Notes: generated by a model from the letters alone, not told the origin. Counted from the stretch's first letter, positions 51,305-61,151 are shown. The stretch is 64,000 bases of DNA from Anoxynatronum buryatiense (GCF_900182905.1 NZ_FXUF01000004.1:124001-188000); one strand, 5' to 3'. Program-made: numbers and translations.

Positions 51305-53215
51305 CTAATATTTGAAAACAGCAATGGCGTTGCGCAGTTCCTGAGACAAAGATGCCAGTTCGGTGGACGATTCGGCAATTTCATTGATGGCGGCGGTTTG
51401 TTCCTCGGCGCTGGCAGATACCTGCTGGGCCGAGGCGGCGGTTTCTTCAGATACAGCCGACATACTTTCGAAATGCCCTACCACTGTGCCACTGTTGGCA
51501 TTCACTTCTTTCACCAGGTCAGTCACCTGATCAATCTGCTGGGTAATATGGTTGATTTCCTGCAGAATGGATTCAAAGTGGCTGCTGGCCTCGTTGACAA
51601 TACCGGTGCCGCTGATGACTTTCTCGCTGTTGGCTTCCATGGAAGCCACGGCCTCGTGAATCTGCTTTTGAATACCGTCGATGATGGTGGCAATCTGGTT
51701 GGAAGACTGGGAAGACTGTTCTGCCAGTTTGCGAATTTCATCAGCCACCACGGCAAAACCACGACCGGCATCACCGGCACGGGCTGCTTCAATGGCAGCA
51801 TTCAGCGCCAGAAGATTGGTCTGGTCGGCAATGGCACCGATGGAATCAACAATTTTGACAATTTCCCGTGAAGCCTGATCCAGCGCTTTCACAGAGACAG
51901 CGGTTTCATCGGTGGCGGTGCGAATCTGGGTCATGGTATCCACCGCCTTGCGGGCGGCACCACGGCCACTCTCGGCAGAAGCCAATGTGGTACGGGAACC
52001 GCTTAACACTTCGTCAATGCTGGCAGTCACCTGTTGCAAATGGCCTGCGATGCTGTTCATTCCCCGGTTGCTTTCCTCAACAGAAGTTGCCTGTTCTCCC
52101 GTGGCCCGGGAAACTTCGTGGATGGTCTTGGCCACTTCTTCAGAAGAAGCGGCAGCCTCTTCGGCGGTGGCGGCCAGCTCTTCGCTGGTGGACGCCACCT
52201 GTTCAGAAATGAAGTCACTGGATTTGATCAGCCCCTTCAGGCTGATGATCATTTGATTCACCGCCACTGCCAGCTGACCGGTTTCGTCATTGGACATCAC
52301 CGGCACTTCCTGGCGCAAATCTCCCTCGGCAACGGCATTGGCAGCAGCCAAAACCTGCTTTAGTGGTTTGGTAATGCGGCTGGACACGATGAGGGCCAGG
52401 GCGGCGGCAACGAGGACAGCAACAGCAATGGCAACACCAATCAGGTTAACCACACGGTTTTGAGCTCCCATCAGAGCTTCTCCGGTGGCCAAAAACTCCT
52501 TCTGACGGGATTCGGAGATCAGTTTAGCCTGCTGAATCAGCTGGGTGCCTTCCGGTGCCATTCGTTCACTGACCACTTTGGCGGCTTCTTCATGGCGGCC
52601 ATTCACGTAAAGGGGAATCACCTCGCCTGTTGCAATGCGCCGCCAGGTCAGGCTTCTTTCAATAAATTCAATATCTTCCGGCCGGTCGGAGAGTTCACTG
52701 AGGCGTTCGATCATTTCGTCACTGACAGCCGAAATTTGATAAAATGAATCCAGATATGAGCGGGTACCGGTGAGCACGTAATTGGAAATCAGGCTGCTGC
52801 GCTCTGAAATAGCCAGGGTCATTTCCTGATAGAGCTGGTACACAATGATTTCCTGCTCCAGCAAATGGGCAGTGTCGACCGCCATTCGCCGCACCTGGGT
52901 GAGGGTGTAGCCGGCGGAAGCCACCAGCAGCAGCACAATGATGAGGAATCCTGCCAGAATTTTGATGCGGATGCTGCCGGTGAATTTTCTGTTGGAAGAG
53001 GCGGACTCACTGGAAGAAGTGAGGGTTTGGGCGGCTTCCATGGGTGGTTTGTCAAGGGTATTTTCCGGAAGGGTTGTAGTTTCAACGTCGTCCGGAAAAT
53101 ATCCTTCGGCGGTGCTTGTTTCATGAAGTTCAGATGTTTCGAGTGTTGACTGCTCCGGCTCATTCAGGTGTGTCTCATTGGTCTCAAGATGCGCTTTTCT
53201 TTCATCATAGCTCAT
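51305..53215 (-). CDS. Methyl-accepting chemotaxis protein
   Basis: A 636-residue chemoreceptor. An unusual polar, acidic N-terminal extension of about 80 residues precedes the first membrane helix (about 83-106). A four-helix-bundle-like sensor (about 107-260) and second helix (about 265-290) lead to HAMP ([20 protein letters not shown]). The signalling hairpin contains [20 protein letters not shown] and [26 protein letters not shown] precedes the ATG. The start overlaps the preceding Fe-S protein gene by 11 bases. No CheW-type pentapeptide tether is visible. The ligand is unknown. Confidence 0.92.
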   Translation of the reverse strand: MSYDERKAHLETNETHLNEPEQSTLETSELHETSTAEGYFPDDVETTTLPENTLDKPPMEAAQTLTSSSESASSNRKFTGSIRIKILAGFLIIVLLLVASAGYTLTQVRRMAVDTAHLLEQEIIVYQLYQEMTLAISERSSLISNYVLTGTRSYLDSFYQISAVSDEMIERLSELSDRPEDIEFIERSLTWRRIATGEVIPLYVNGRHEEAAKVVSERMAPEGTQLIQQAKLISESRQKEFLATGEALMGAQNRVVNLIGVAIAVAVLVAAALALIVSSRITKPLKQVLAAANAVAEGDLRQEVPVMSNDETGQLAVAVNQMIISLKGLIKSSDFISEQVASTSEELAATAEEAAASSEEVAKTIHEVSRATGEQATSVEESNRGMNSIAGHLQQVTASIDEVLSGSRTTLASAESGRGAARKAVDTMTQIRTATDETAVSVKALDQASREIVKIVDSIGAIADQTNLLALNAAIEAARAGDAGRGFAVVADEIRKLAEQSSQSSNQIATIIDGIQKQIHEAVASMEANSEKVISGTGIVNEASSHFESILQEINHITQQIDQVTDLVKEVNANSGTVVGHFESMSAVSEETAASAQQVSASAEEQTAAINEIAESSTELASLSQELRNAIAVFKY

Positions 53216-54035
53216 TCAGTGAACCCTCCTTATGATTGCGGGCATCAGGGGAGCCCGCTGGTGATGGGGTCAGTCTGCTCGTCGGATTCACTCCGGAACA
53301 GGGCAGGCCAACAGTACATTTGCCGCAGACATCCGCCAGTCCCATGGACGACAGGGCAGATGCATTTTCAAGGCACATCTCATAACAGCGATGGCGATCA
53401 AAAGCATCCAAAGTCAAAGATCCGTTGACGCACCGCTGTACACACAAACCGCAGGAACCATTATACCTGTAAAGACAGGTTTCCGCAGGTGTCATGGGCT
53501 GACAGGTGACGAGAGCGCTGGTCACAAGGGTGCCCACCCGTCCACAACAGCCCTTTTCGGTGATGAGCATATTGTTCAGGCCAAAATTTCCCAGCCCGGC
53601 CAGATAAGCCACATGGCGATGTGACCATACACTCATGAGAGTTGTTTCATCAAAGTTATGAGTGGCCTGGGCGAAGGCAGCCTTGAAGCCGGCTTGTTCC
53701 AGCTGATCTTTCAGAAAAAGATTGAGATCGGCAATGAGCTGATTTGTCAGGAGATACGCTCTTCCCCACTCCCGGGAGGCCAGTCGGCCATTTCGGTTGC
53801 TGTGGGGGATTACCGGCAGAAAAGGGAGGAAGTAGGCCACAACGGTACGTGCTTCAGGTAGAAGATCGGAAGGAAGCTGGTGTTTCGGCTGTCCCCAGTT
53901 TTTGATGTGATGAAATCGGGGATCCTCGGCAGGAGCAAAGGCTGTCAAGGGAGACTGCCAACAGTTTTCCAGTGCTTTCTGCCCGGGATAATCTGCCACA
54001 TATTGTTGAATCCACTCTCGTATTAAGAGTTCCAT
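53205..54035 (-). CDS. QueG-like [4Fe-4S] reductase-family protein
   Basis: A 276-residue protein resembling the epoxyqueuosine reductase family without the corrinoid-type QueG signature being clear. N-terminal and middle parts carry [13 protein letters not shown] and [19 protein letters not shown]. The C-terminus has a cysteine set ([13 protein letters not shown], then CYEMCLENA and [10 protein letters not shown]) able to hold two Fe-S clusters. In anaerobes such proteins are often of unknown function. AAAGG favours the ATG at 54035 over a TTG two codons earlier. It is cotranscribed with the chemoreceptor. Confidence 0.75.
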   Translation of the reverse strand: MELLIREWIQQYVADYPGQKALENCWQSPLTAFAPAEDPRFHHIKNWGQPKHQLPSDLLPEARTVVAYFLPFLPVIPHSNRNGRLASREWGRAYLLTNQLIADLNLFLKDQLEQAGFKAAFAQATHNFDETTLMSVWSHRHVAYLAGLGNFGLNNMLITEKGCCGRVGTLVTSALVTCQPMTPAETCLYRYNGSCGLCVQRCVNGSLTLDAFDRHRCYEMCLENASALSSMGLADVCGKCTVGLPCSGVNPTSRLTPSPAGSPDARNHKEGSLNEL

Positions 54036-54170
54036 TTCCAACCGCCTTTCGTGAAGCAGGACTTCGCTGTGTGAATCGTCGATTTAGCTGGATGCTTCTA
54101 TTCTATCCTAAATGAAAGAAAAATTCCATGGTTGATGGAAACATCACGCCATAGATTCCTGTTAAATTGA

Positions 54171-54186
54171 AACAGATGCATCTGTT
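54171..54186. repeat. Perfect 16-base palindrome
   Basis: AACAGATGCATCTGTT lies in the divergent gap between the Fe-S protein gene and the yqeB-like gene. It may be an operator; no regulator can be named. Confidence 0.35.
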
Positions 54187-54357
54187 ACCCCGCTAAGCCG
54201 GTAAAATGTGGCGGCATAAAAGAGGATCATCAGCGACAAAAGTGAGGTGAATGGGGTACAATAAAGATTGGGCTGGGTACAGTCAAGAATAGTGGACACA
54301 GATGAATTCAAGATGAACCCGCTGCCCGCATTATCTGATGTATGGAAGGAGTCCGTC

Positions 54358-55161
54358 ATGGAAAATCAACTGATAGTCATCAGAGGTGGTGGTGATCTGG
54401 CCTCCGGCGTGGCACACCGGCTTTATCAATGTGGTTTTCGGCTGCTGATCACTGAACAGCAACAACCCACTGTGATTCGTCGAACCGTGGCCTTTGCCAA
54501 TGCTGTTTTTGAAAATCAGATGGCGGTGGAAGGGGTTACAGCCCGGTACATTCGGTCTCTGGCAGAGGCACCCGCTCTTTGGCAGCAGGGTGTGATCCCT
54601 GTCATGTCGGCAGAGGCCGCAGAAATATGCCGGGAGCTGTCACCTGCAGCTCTCGTGGATGCCACCCTTGCGAAAAAGAACACGGGTGTTCAGCGGTGCA
54701 TGGCACCAGTGGTGATTGGTGTGGGGCCGGGGTTCACTGCCGGTGACGATGTGGATGCGGTGGTGGAGAGTCGGCGGGGCCACTGGCTGGGGCGCGTGAT
54801 TTATGAAGGCAGCGCGCAGCCCAACACCGGAGTGCCGGGAATCATTGCCGGTGTTGGCAGTGAGCGCGTGCTTCGCTCACCCGCCAGCGGCATTTTCAGA
54901 GCTGGGGCAGTCATCGGCGATGTGGTGGAAGCGGGCCAGACGGTGGCGCTGGTTGACGGGATACCTGTCACAACGGCCATCGGCGGCCTGCTGAGAGGCT
55001 TGTTGGCGGATGGTCTGCAGGTCACACCCGGGTTTAAGGTGGGAGACGTTGATCCCCGCATTTACCCGGAATATTGCCACCAGATCTCTGATAAGGCGCG
55101 GGCCATTGGCGGCGGTGTTCTGGAGGCGCTATTGCATCTTCAATGGAAAAGGAAGGGTTAG
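54358..55161 (+). CDS. yqeB: YqeB/EF2563-family selenium-dependent molybdenum hydroxylase accessory protein
   Basis: A 267-residue protein starting MENQLIVIRGGGDLASGVAHRLY, the signature of the EF2563/YqeB family. These genes cluster with selD, xdhC and Mo hydroxylases that carry a labile selenium ligand. AAGGAG is seven bases before the ATG at 54358; the frame is open 30 codons upstream through AT-rich non-coding sequence. A TACAAT element at about 54259 may be its promoter. It is followed 143 bases later by an xdhC gene. It presumably helps make or insert selenated Mo cofactor. Confidence 0.85.
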   Translation: MENQLIVIRGGGDLASGVAHRLYQCGFRLLITEQQQPTVIRRTVAFANAVFENQMAVEGVTARYIRSLAEAPALWQQGVIPVMSAEAAEICRELSPAALVDATLAKKNTGVQRCMAPVVIGVGPGFTAGDDVDAVVESRRGHWLGRVIYEGSAQPNTGVPGIIAGVGSERVLRSPASGIFRAGAVIGDVVEAGQTVALVDGIPVTTAIGGLLRGLLADGLQVTPGFKVGDVDPRIYPEYCHQISDKARAIGGGVLEALLHLQWKRKG

Positions 55162-55304
55162 TTCCTGAAAAGTTCAAGGTATGTGGAAGAAAGAGTTATT
55201 TGGTGGAACCTTCAAATCATATCAAGAGAACTGTCATGAAATGCTTCCATCGAATAATCGAATAAACAATCGAAGTTTTTGAGAGCGAAAGGGGTTTGTT
55301 GCTT

Positions 55305-56132
55305 ATGGAAATCAACGTGTTGAAACGTGTGACGGAGGAAATGACAGGAAACCGGTCAGTGGCCCTGATTACTGTCACAGAAGCCACGGGATCGACGCCG
55401 GGAAAAACCGGTGCCATGATGGCCGTACTGGCCGATGGCACCAGCTATGGCACAGTGGGTGGTGGCAAACTGGAAGGGGAAGTCACCAAAACTGCCCGGG
55501 AATGCCTGAAAACAGGAGAAGACCGGTTGCTGAACTACCACCTGAAAGATGATGCTGCCGGCATCGGCATGCAGTGCGGTGGTGATGCGCAGGTGTTCAT
55601 CAAAGTATTCAGGCCTCAAAATCAGCTGATTCTGGTGGGGGGAGGTCATATCGCCCAGGCCCTGTACCATCTGGGCATGATGCTGGGTTTCCGTGTGACA
55701 GTGGTGGAAGACCGAAAAGAATTCGCCAGCCGGGAACGATTTCCGGAAGCAGAACAGCTGCTGCTGGGAGACATGGGAGAGCTGATGGCCTCCATGCCCC
55801 TGAACAACGGCAGTTATGTGGTGATTGTCAGCCGGGGCCATCAGATGGACGAACTGGCTTTACGGGCAGTGCTGGGAAAACCTGCCGCTTATGTGGGAAT
55901 GATCGGAAGCCGAACCAAGGTGGCACATACCGTCAAATCCCTGCGGGAAACCGGTGTGTCTGAAGAACAGATTCGCCAGGTGTACATGCCCATTGGCCTT
56001 GATCTGGGCGGACAAAGGCCGGAGGAAATTGCCGTGAGCATCATGGCTCAAATTATGTCGGTGAAATATGGAACGACACCCAGACACCTGAAAATGCTGG
56101 AAACTGAATCAGAGTCCGCACCAAACCTATGA
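55305..56132 (+). CDS. XdhC-family maturation factor, second copy
   Basis: A 275-residue XdhC/CoxI protein. Visible parts are TEATGSTPGKTGAMM, GTVGGGKLEGEV, GMQCGGDAQVFIKVF, LVGGGHIAQALYHLG, VSRGHQMDELALRAVLG, MIGSRTK and PIGLDLGGQRPEEIAVSIMAQI. It differs clearly from the copy at 41050 and uses the GC-rich codon style of the backbone. AAAGGGG favours the ATG at 55305 over two upstream TTG codons. With yqeB it forms a Mo hydroxylase maturation pair; no hydroxylase gene is adjacent. Confidence 0.9.
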   Translation: MEINVLKRVTEEMTGNRSVALITVTEATGSTPGKTGAMMAVLADGTSYGTVGGGKLEGEVTKTARECLKTGEDRLLNYHLKDDAAGIGMQCGGDAQVFIKVFRPQNQLILVGGGHIAQALYHLGMMLGFRVTVVEDRKEFASRERFPEAEQLLLGDMGELMASMPLNNGSYVVIVSRGHQMDELALRAVLGKPAAYVGMIGSRTKVAHTVKSLRETGVSEEQIRQVYMPIGLDLGGQRPEEIAVSIMAQIMSVKYGTTPRHLKMLETESESAPNL

Positions 56133-56136
56133 AAAA

Positions 56137-56162
56137 AGCCGCTCCGGTTAAAGGGAGCGGCT
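56137..56162. terminator. Terminator between xdhC and the soluble kinase gene
   Basis: AGCCGCTCC (56137-56145) pairs with GGGAGCGGCT (56153-56162). The plus strand lacks a long T-run; the minus strand is followed by T6, so it mainly serves the convergent kinase gene. Confidence 0.65.
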
Positions 56163-56193
56163 CTTCAGCTTAACGGTTGATGGCTGACCAGCT

Positions 56194-57387
56194 TCACTTG
56201 ATTTTTTCCTGACGAAAAGGCAGGCGTAGGGTAAAGGTGGCCCCGCCCCAGTGGTTGGTGGAGATGCTGATGTCTCCCTGATACTTGTTGACAATGACAT
56301 CATAAGCGAAAGAAAGACCCAGTCCAGAACCGCTGTGGAGTGGTTTGGTGGAAAAGAGGGGTTCGAAAATTTTCATTTGGTTGCATTCGGGAACTCCCAT
56401 GCCATTATCGGAAATGTGACAGATCAGATGGTTACCCTCTTTCAAAGTCTCCACTTTCAGCAGATTGGTATCTCTGGCGCCCCGACCGGCCAGCACGGCA
56501 TTTTTCTGGACGGCTTCATCGATGGCATTTTTAATAATGACCTGAATCACCTGACACAGATCAAACCGGTTACAGTCCATAAGAGGCAGATGGCTGTCCA
56601 AAGCCAGGTCCACCTCGTCAAAAATGGCTAAATCTGTTTGCAGCAGCGAGATCACCTGCTGAATCAGCTCATTTAAAGACTCCTTGTGAAGGCCGGCAGG
56701 AACAGAAAGATCGAGAGAAGAAACTGGTTTTAAGGAGCCGCCATCAGTCTGAATCCGGTTAAGGAGCTGTCGGATATTTTGATCTTTCCGGTCCAGCGCC
56801 TCGTTGGCATTCAGGTAATCCTTTTCACAACGCAGGCGGGCAAAGGCGCCGGAAAAAATGTCGGCAATGAGCCGTAATGAAAACAGACTGCTGTCATCCC
56901 AGTGACGGTATTGAGTGGTGTCATCCAATCCAAGGTATCCGATGAGTTCATCTTTGATGTGAAGCGGTAATACCACCAGCGATTTAATTCCCTGGGCCAA
57001 TACCATCTGCTGTTCTGAATGGGCTTCCTTGGGCATTTCATCAGTTCGTGGAACTGTGATGATTTGGTTCTGGTGTAACTGCGCCATCCACCAGGGAAAA
57101 CCATCGGTTTTCAGATTCTGCAAATTCATTTTTTCTGCACTGACACCAGGGGCACACCATTCATACAGGTTATCCATATAGGTGTATTGGCATCGAAACA
57201 GAAAGACATAAGCCCTTGAAGCAGCTGTCTGCCTGCCCAGATCTGCCAAGCTTTCATCAATGAGATAATCGCTGGAAAGGTTCAGGTGAATCATTCTGGC
57301 GGAGAGTCTTGCAATCAGTTTCAGATATGGACCTTCCAGGGGATGCTGCGGTTGTTCCGGTTGCGTCGGGTTGGTTGTGGAAATCAT
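56194..57387 (-). CDS. Soluble GAF-domain histidine kinase-like protein without a clear H-box
   Basis: A 397-residue protein without membrane helices. Residues about 25-195 are GAF-like (AYVFLFRCQYTYMDNLYEW, VLPLHIKDELIGYLGLDD). Residues about 240-395 form a GHKL ATPase with VIIKNAIDEA, HISDNGMGVP and SGSGLGLSFAYDVI. The region between (about 200-250) lacks a normal H-box (no SHELR-type motif). It may phosphorylate through an atypical His, or act as an ATPase sensor without autophosphorylation. GGAGG precedes the ATG. No response regulator is adjacent. Confidence 0.78.
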   Translation of the reverse strand: MISTTNPTQPEQPQHPLEGPYLKLIARLSARMIHLNLSSDYLIDESLADLGRQTAASRAYVFLFRCQYTYMDNLYEWCAPGVSAEKMNLQNLKTDGFPWWMAQLHQNQIITVPRTDEMPKEAHSEQQMVLAQGIKSLVVLPLHIKDELIGYLGLDDTTQYRHWDDSSLFSLRLIADIFSGAFARLRCEKDYLNANEALDRKDQNIRQLLNRIQTDGGSLKPVSSLDLSVPAGLHKESLNELIQQVISLLQTDLAIFDEVDLALDSHLPLMDCNRFDLCQVIQVIIKNAIDEAVQKNAVLAGRGARDTNLLKVETLKEGNHLICHISDNGMGVPECNQMKIFEPLFSTKPLHSGSGLGLSFAYDVIVNKYQGDISISTNHWGGATFTLRLPFRQEKIK

Positions 57388-57706
57388 TGAATCGCCTCCA
57401 GGTGGTTAATCGAAACCAGGATTTCAGACAGAGCATTAACAATAAAAGAAATAAGAAGATGAAAAGGGGCACTAAGTGTCATCCATCAGCGTGCATCATC
57501 AAAACAGGGGTTGAACACAATTATCTCAAGGGAGCAAAGAACATCAGGTGAGTGAATGAACATAAGAGAATAGTGAGGCCGGTGAATGTTGAGATGCATG
57601 TCATAGATATAAGGTAAGTATAACACGTCAATAGTATAACATATGTGAAGGTGCTTTGGGAAAAAACATAGGACAAAAGACTACTTTTTTTAAGGAACAA
57701 CGTCAT
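57388..57706. other. Non-coding gap upstream of the soluble kinase
   Basis: This AT-rich stretch holds no credible gene. On the minus strand TGTTATACT (about 57641-57633) is an extended -10-like element followed by another TATA-rich segment, so the kinase promoter probably lies here. Confidence 0.4.
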
Positions 57707-57733
57707 AAGCCGCCCCTTTTACAGGAGCGGCTT
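57707..57733 (-). terminator. Terminator after grdD
   Basis: Read on the minus strand, AAGCCGC (57733-57727) pairs with GCGGCTT (57713-57707). The loop is of about 13 bases. It lies 53 bases after the grdD stop and ends the grd transcript. Confidence 0.6.
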
Positions 57734-57785
57734 TACTGTTGAAAGGTTGATTCACTATTCCGTGCACACGATCAACTGCATGACA

Positions 57786-58973
57786 TCAGCAGGTGTCACC
57801 TTCCATGCCCACATAACCGGCTTTGGCCAGCAACTGGGCAGCCTGAGACACTTTTTCTTCTGCCACCATCACCACAGGCCCGGTGCAGCCCATGCCGCTT
57901 TCGGCATAGATGCCGGCTTTCCAAAGCACCAGCACGGCATCTTCAATATCCATGACTTCGATGCCGGAAATGCTGCCAGTGACAATTTCCTTGGGGGGTG
58001 CCGTGATTTTCTCTTCGGTGGCTTCGGTTTTTTTCGTTTCGGCGGTGAGGCCTGCCAGAATGTCATCCAGGCCGGCTTTCTTCGCCTTGGCAAATTCATC
58101 CTTCATCACCTGAATCAGGCTGCCCTTCACCAGTGAGGCGGCATACTGGATGGCGTTGGCCACCACAGGGGTGCCGGAAGCTCTTGAAAGGATGAGAATG
58201 ATGCGCTTCTGGTCTTCCCCAATGCCGGGGCCATAGCCGTCACCCATGGCTTCGTAGCTGCCCCCGGTGGTATAGGAGGAGAAGACTTTCATCATGATGT
58301 TTCCGGTGAGGGTGTCGGTGACCATCACATCGGCAGACCCGGTCAACAGGTCGTTGCCCCGCATGATGCTGCCCCCGTCTGAGCGCACTGACTCTGAGAA
58401 GTTCAGGTCATACCCGTTGCTTTTCAGGGTTTTCAGGGCACGTTCCACCTGTTTGGCCCCGTCGAGGTTCAATACCCCCAAAGTGGGGTTTTCAATGCCC
58501 ATGGCTTTGGCGGTGATGATGCCGTAGAGGGCATTTTTCACCATGGCTGCCACCCGGTGGGTGGCGGCGGTGCCGGTGGTGGTGGCCACAAACATTTCCC
58601 GGCCAAAACCGGGTGTGACAACACGTCCCACGGTGGATACGCCGATGGGGAAGTTGTAATGCATGGTGACGCAGGCCTGAATACTGCCTTCGTCCAGCAG
58701 TTTTTCCATGACTTTGTGCATGTCGGCTTCATCGTTGACTTCAACGGTTTCCAGGGTGGTGTCCACCTTGGGGCCGATGAGAACCACTTCCAGGCCGGGG
58801 GATCGGCGTACGGCAGCCTCGGCTCCCTTAACCAGATGAATGGGTTCCAGCTCGCTGCCCAGGGTGGTGAGACCCACCCGTACTTTGGGGCCGAACTCTT
58901 CCCGGTCCAGTGCCTCTGCGAAGGAGAGAAGGGTGCGGCCGACTTCCTGCTTAATGGCTGTACGATCTGTCAT
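57786..58973 (-). CDS. grdD: Glycine/sarcosine/betaine reductase component C, subunit alpha
   Basis: A 395-residue subunit of protein C, which releases acetyl phosphate from the Se-carboxymethyl intermediate carried by GrdA. The fold resembles PlsX/phosphotransacetylase-type proteins (IGPKVDTTLETVEVN, GPGIGEDQKRIILILSRASG). A Cys near the C-terminus lies in YAESGMGCTGPVVMVAEE. The start is taken at 58973, seven to ten bases after AGGAGT; a GTG three codons earlier touches that site. It follows grdC by 11 bases. The final codon before the stop is Cys. Confidence 0.93.
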   Translation of the reverse strand: MTDRTAIKQEVGRTLLSFAEALDREEFGPKVRVGLTTLGSELEPIHLVKGAEAAVRRSPGLEVVLIGPKVDTTLETVEVNDEADMHKVMEKLLDEGSIQACVTMHYNFPIGVSTVGRVVTPGFGREMFVATTTGTAATHRVAAMVKNALYGIITAKAMGIENPTLGVLNLDGAKQVERALKTLKSNGYDLNFSESVRSDGGSIMRGNDLLTGSADVMVTDTLTGNIMMKVFSSYTTGGSYEAMGDGYGPGIGEDQKRIILILSRASGTPVVANAIQYAASLVKGSLIQVMKDEFAKAKKAGLDDILAGLTAETKKTEATEEKITAPPKEIVTGSISGIEVMDIEDAVLVLWKAGIYAESGMGCTGPVVMVAEEKVSQAAQLLAKAGYVGMEGDTC

Positions 58974-58984
58974 CGTTAACACTC

Positions 58985-60523
58985 CTATTCCTTCATCAGT
59001 TGAGCGGCCAGTTCTTTCATGGCTTCGACGATCATTTCCTTGATTTCGTTTTTGGAGACGCCGGTGCCGGGAGCTTCCACTTCGCCGGAGTTGCGTTCCA
59101 GCACCACTGAAACGCCATCGAAGAGGTTGGTCATACGGGCCAGGAAGAGGCTTCCCTTGCCAACGATCATGGTTTTGTTCAGGTCGCCAGTGGTCAGGTC
59201 TTGTTGAGCATAGCCCACATAGGGGATACCGGAGGGGATATGCCCCTGGGTGGGAGCCCAGCCGGGCATGCCGTGCTTGGTCACGAAGGCGGCCAGGTCT
59301 GCCCGTTCCAGATCACCCCGCTTCACACCCAAAGCGCCGATCATTTTGTAGTTGGCTTCCGGTACATCGCCGGCGCCGGCAGGCTTGGTGATATCCGGGT
59401 TCTGCATTTCCACGGAGTATTTGTCGATGTCGATGATTTTTAGACCACCCTTATCAAGGGGAGCAGTGATGAGGCTGGTGATCACCGCCTGGGGTGAAGA
59501 ACCGGTGCCCACGGTATGACGACCGATGAGATCAGTACGAATCACCGGGTTCACGCCGTCGTTCTGGGAAACCAGCACGGCAAAACCACCCACCACATCT
59601 TCCAGCAGGGGCATCTCTTTTTTCACGTGGTCTTTTCCGTTCATACCCAGCTTGGCTGTGGCACCACCGGCCACCACGACAACGTTCTCATAAACCCCTG
59701 CCTTTACCAGTGCGGCAGCTTCGATGAGGGCGTGGGTGGGTGCGGCGCAGAAGGCACGTAGGTCAGAACCGGTGGCGTTGACAGCCCCCACCACTTCGGC
59801 AATGGCTTTGGCGAAGTTGCCGCCGCCCCGCTGGTTCATGTCGCCGCAGGCTTCTTCGGAGCATTCAATCACATAGTCGATGCTGTTCACGTCAAGACCG
59901 GTTTTGTCCACCAGGTGTTTCATGGCCAACACGCCGGATGCCTTGGATACCAGGTTTTCGAAAATGATGTGGGCTGTCAGGCTGACATCCACGTCATGGG
60001 CCCGCTTCACGCAGCCCACCAGGTGACCTTCGTGAAACAGGGGATCGGCATGGTGATCTTTAATGAAGCGCTCCACGTCTGCCAGGGTGTCGCCGCTGCC
60101 CATTTTGGCCACATCTTCTTTGAAAAGGGGATGGGCTTCCAGCTTTTCCTTTGCTTTTTTCAAAAAGCCTTCCTCAAGACTGACCAGATCAAAGGCATCA
60201 GAAATTTTCATCAGGCCATAAAACTCGTCCTGGGGCATGATTTCACCGAAAGTACCCACCCGTTGGGCGTTCTCCAGGCCGTTTTGGAACCAGGGTGTGG
60301 GAACATTTCGCAGTTCTTCAGGATGCAGGTTGCCAATGTAGGTCTGGTTGGGGGCGTATGCCACCACGTCTTCGTAGGATCGGGTATGATCATTGAGGGA
60401 CTTCAGGTATTCGGAGTCTGGGTGTGCAGCCCGTTCAAGACTCTGGGTGGTGCCATGGTGATGCATGATATCCGGTGTATGAACCAGCACATAGCCGGTT
60501 CCTTTGATGACAGGAAAACTCAA
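58985..60523 (-). CDS. grdC: Glycine/sarcosine/betaine reductase component C, subunit beta
   Basis: A 512-residue subunit of protein C with a thiolase/KAS-III-like fold. Conserved parts are SFPVIKGTGYVLVHTPD at the start, ECSEEACGDMNQRGGGNFAK and the nucleophile region LRAFCAAPTHALIEAAALV. With GrdD it forms acetyl phosphate, the ATP-yielding product of glycine reduction. The start is a TTG at 60523, about seven bases after GGAGGTG; longer ATG starts (60538, 60547) would place the ribosome site inside the gene. A terminator lies just upstream, between grdA and grdC. Confidence 0.94.
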   Translation of the reverse strand: MSFPVIKGTGYVLVHTPDIMHHHGTTQSLERAAHPDSEYLKSLNDHTRSYEDVVAYAPNQTYIGNLHPEELRNVPTPWFQNGLENAQRVGTFGEIMPQDEFYGLMKISDAFDLVSLEEGFLKKAKEKLEAHPLFKEDVAKMGSGDTLADVERFIKDHHADPLFHEGHLVGCVKRAHDVDVSLTAHIIFENLVSKASGVLAMKHLVDKTGLDVNSIDYVIECSEEACGDMNQRGGGNFAKAIAEVVGAVNATGSDLRAFCAAPTHALIEAAALVKAGVYENVVVVAGGATAKLGMNGKDHVKKEMPLLEDVVGGFAVLVSQNDGVNPVIRTDLIGRHTVGTGSSPQAVITSLITAPLDKGGLKIIDIDKYSVEMQNPDITKPAGAGDVPEANYKMIGALGVKRGDLERADLAAFVTKHGMPGWAPTQGHIPSGIPYVGYAQQDLTTGDLNKTMIVGKGSLFLARMTNLFDGVSVVLERNSGEVEAPGTGVSKNEIKEMIVEAMKELAAQLMKE

Positions 60524-60544
60524 TTTGTCCACCTCCATTTTCTT

Positions 60545-60575
60545 CAAAAAAAAGGGTGATGGTTGCCATCACCCT
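60545..60575 (-). terminator. Terminator between grdA and grdC
   Basis: Read on the minus strand, AAGGGTGATGG, loop CAA, CCATCACCCTT, then T7. It is a near-perfect intrinsic terminator 31 bases after the grdA stop, so grdC and grdD depend on read-through or a separate start. Confidence 0.85.
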
Positions 60576-60606
60576 TGTTGTGTGTCACTGCCTGTGAGGC
60601 CTGTGA

Positions 60607-61077
60607 CTAGTACTTGCAGAACTCGCTGCGAATGTTGTTCATTTCTTCAACGATGCCGTCAACATCCAGCACCATTTCCATCATGCCAACCTGCTCATCA
60701 TACACGTCGGGATTGACAGCGTCCTTAAATTCAGGTTCTACTGCGTGGTATACCTTGAGTCCCAACTGGACTCCAGCCAAAGGACCTGCGAATGTGGGAT
60801 CCCCATTGGTAACGGTTTCGGCAGCCAGACCGGCAGATTCTGCTTCGGCGGCTCCCAGGAGAATTAACATATTCTCCGCTCCGTATTTTTCAGTCAGGGT
60901 TTTCACACGATTCTGGTTTTCCAGGTCCATGGCACCGGCGGCGGTTCAGACGAAGCATTCAGTGGAAGAGAAGACCACTTCAGCGCCGGTGTCTTTCAGG
61001 CATTCCACCATTGCTGGTGCGGGAATACCATCACGGTCACCAATAATGATGACTTTTTTACCATCTAACAAGCTCAT
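60607..61077 (-). CDS. grdA: Glycine reductase selenoprotein A (contains selenocysteine)
   Basis: A 156-residue selenoprotein. An in-frame UGA at 60948-60946 encodes selenocysteine in the motif [15 protein letters not shown] (U = Sec, residue 44). The reading frame before it starts [20 protein letters not shown], the normal GrdA N-terminus, with AAAGG upstream of the ATG at 61077. GrdA carries the carboxymethyl-selenoether between components B and C. A stem-loop starting eight bases after the UGA can act as SECIS. A standard gene caller would report only the part after the UGA. A terminator follows. Confidence 0.96.
60921..60938 (-). promoter_or_regulatory. Candidate SECIS stem-loop of grdA
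   Basis: On the minus strand CCGGT and ACC-T-GG pair around the loop GCCATGG, with one bulge. It begins eight bases after the Sec UGA, inside the coding region, where bacterial SECIS elements lie. Confidence 0.55.
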
Positions 61078-61151
61078 TATGACCATCCTTTCTTTTTTTT
61101 AGTGGTTTGGTTGCTGCTATGCATCAATCCCGATGAGGATTGGCGTTGCTG

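Noticed and set aside
60946-60948. In-frame stop in grdA as evidence of a pseudogene
   Set aside because: The UGA sits at the known selenocysteine position, both sides match GrdA, and a hairpin follows.
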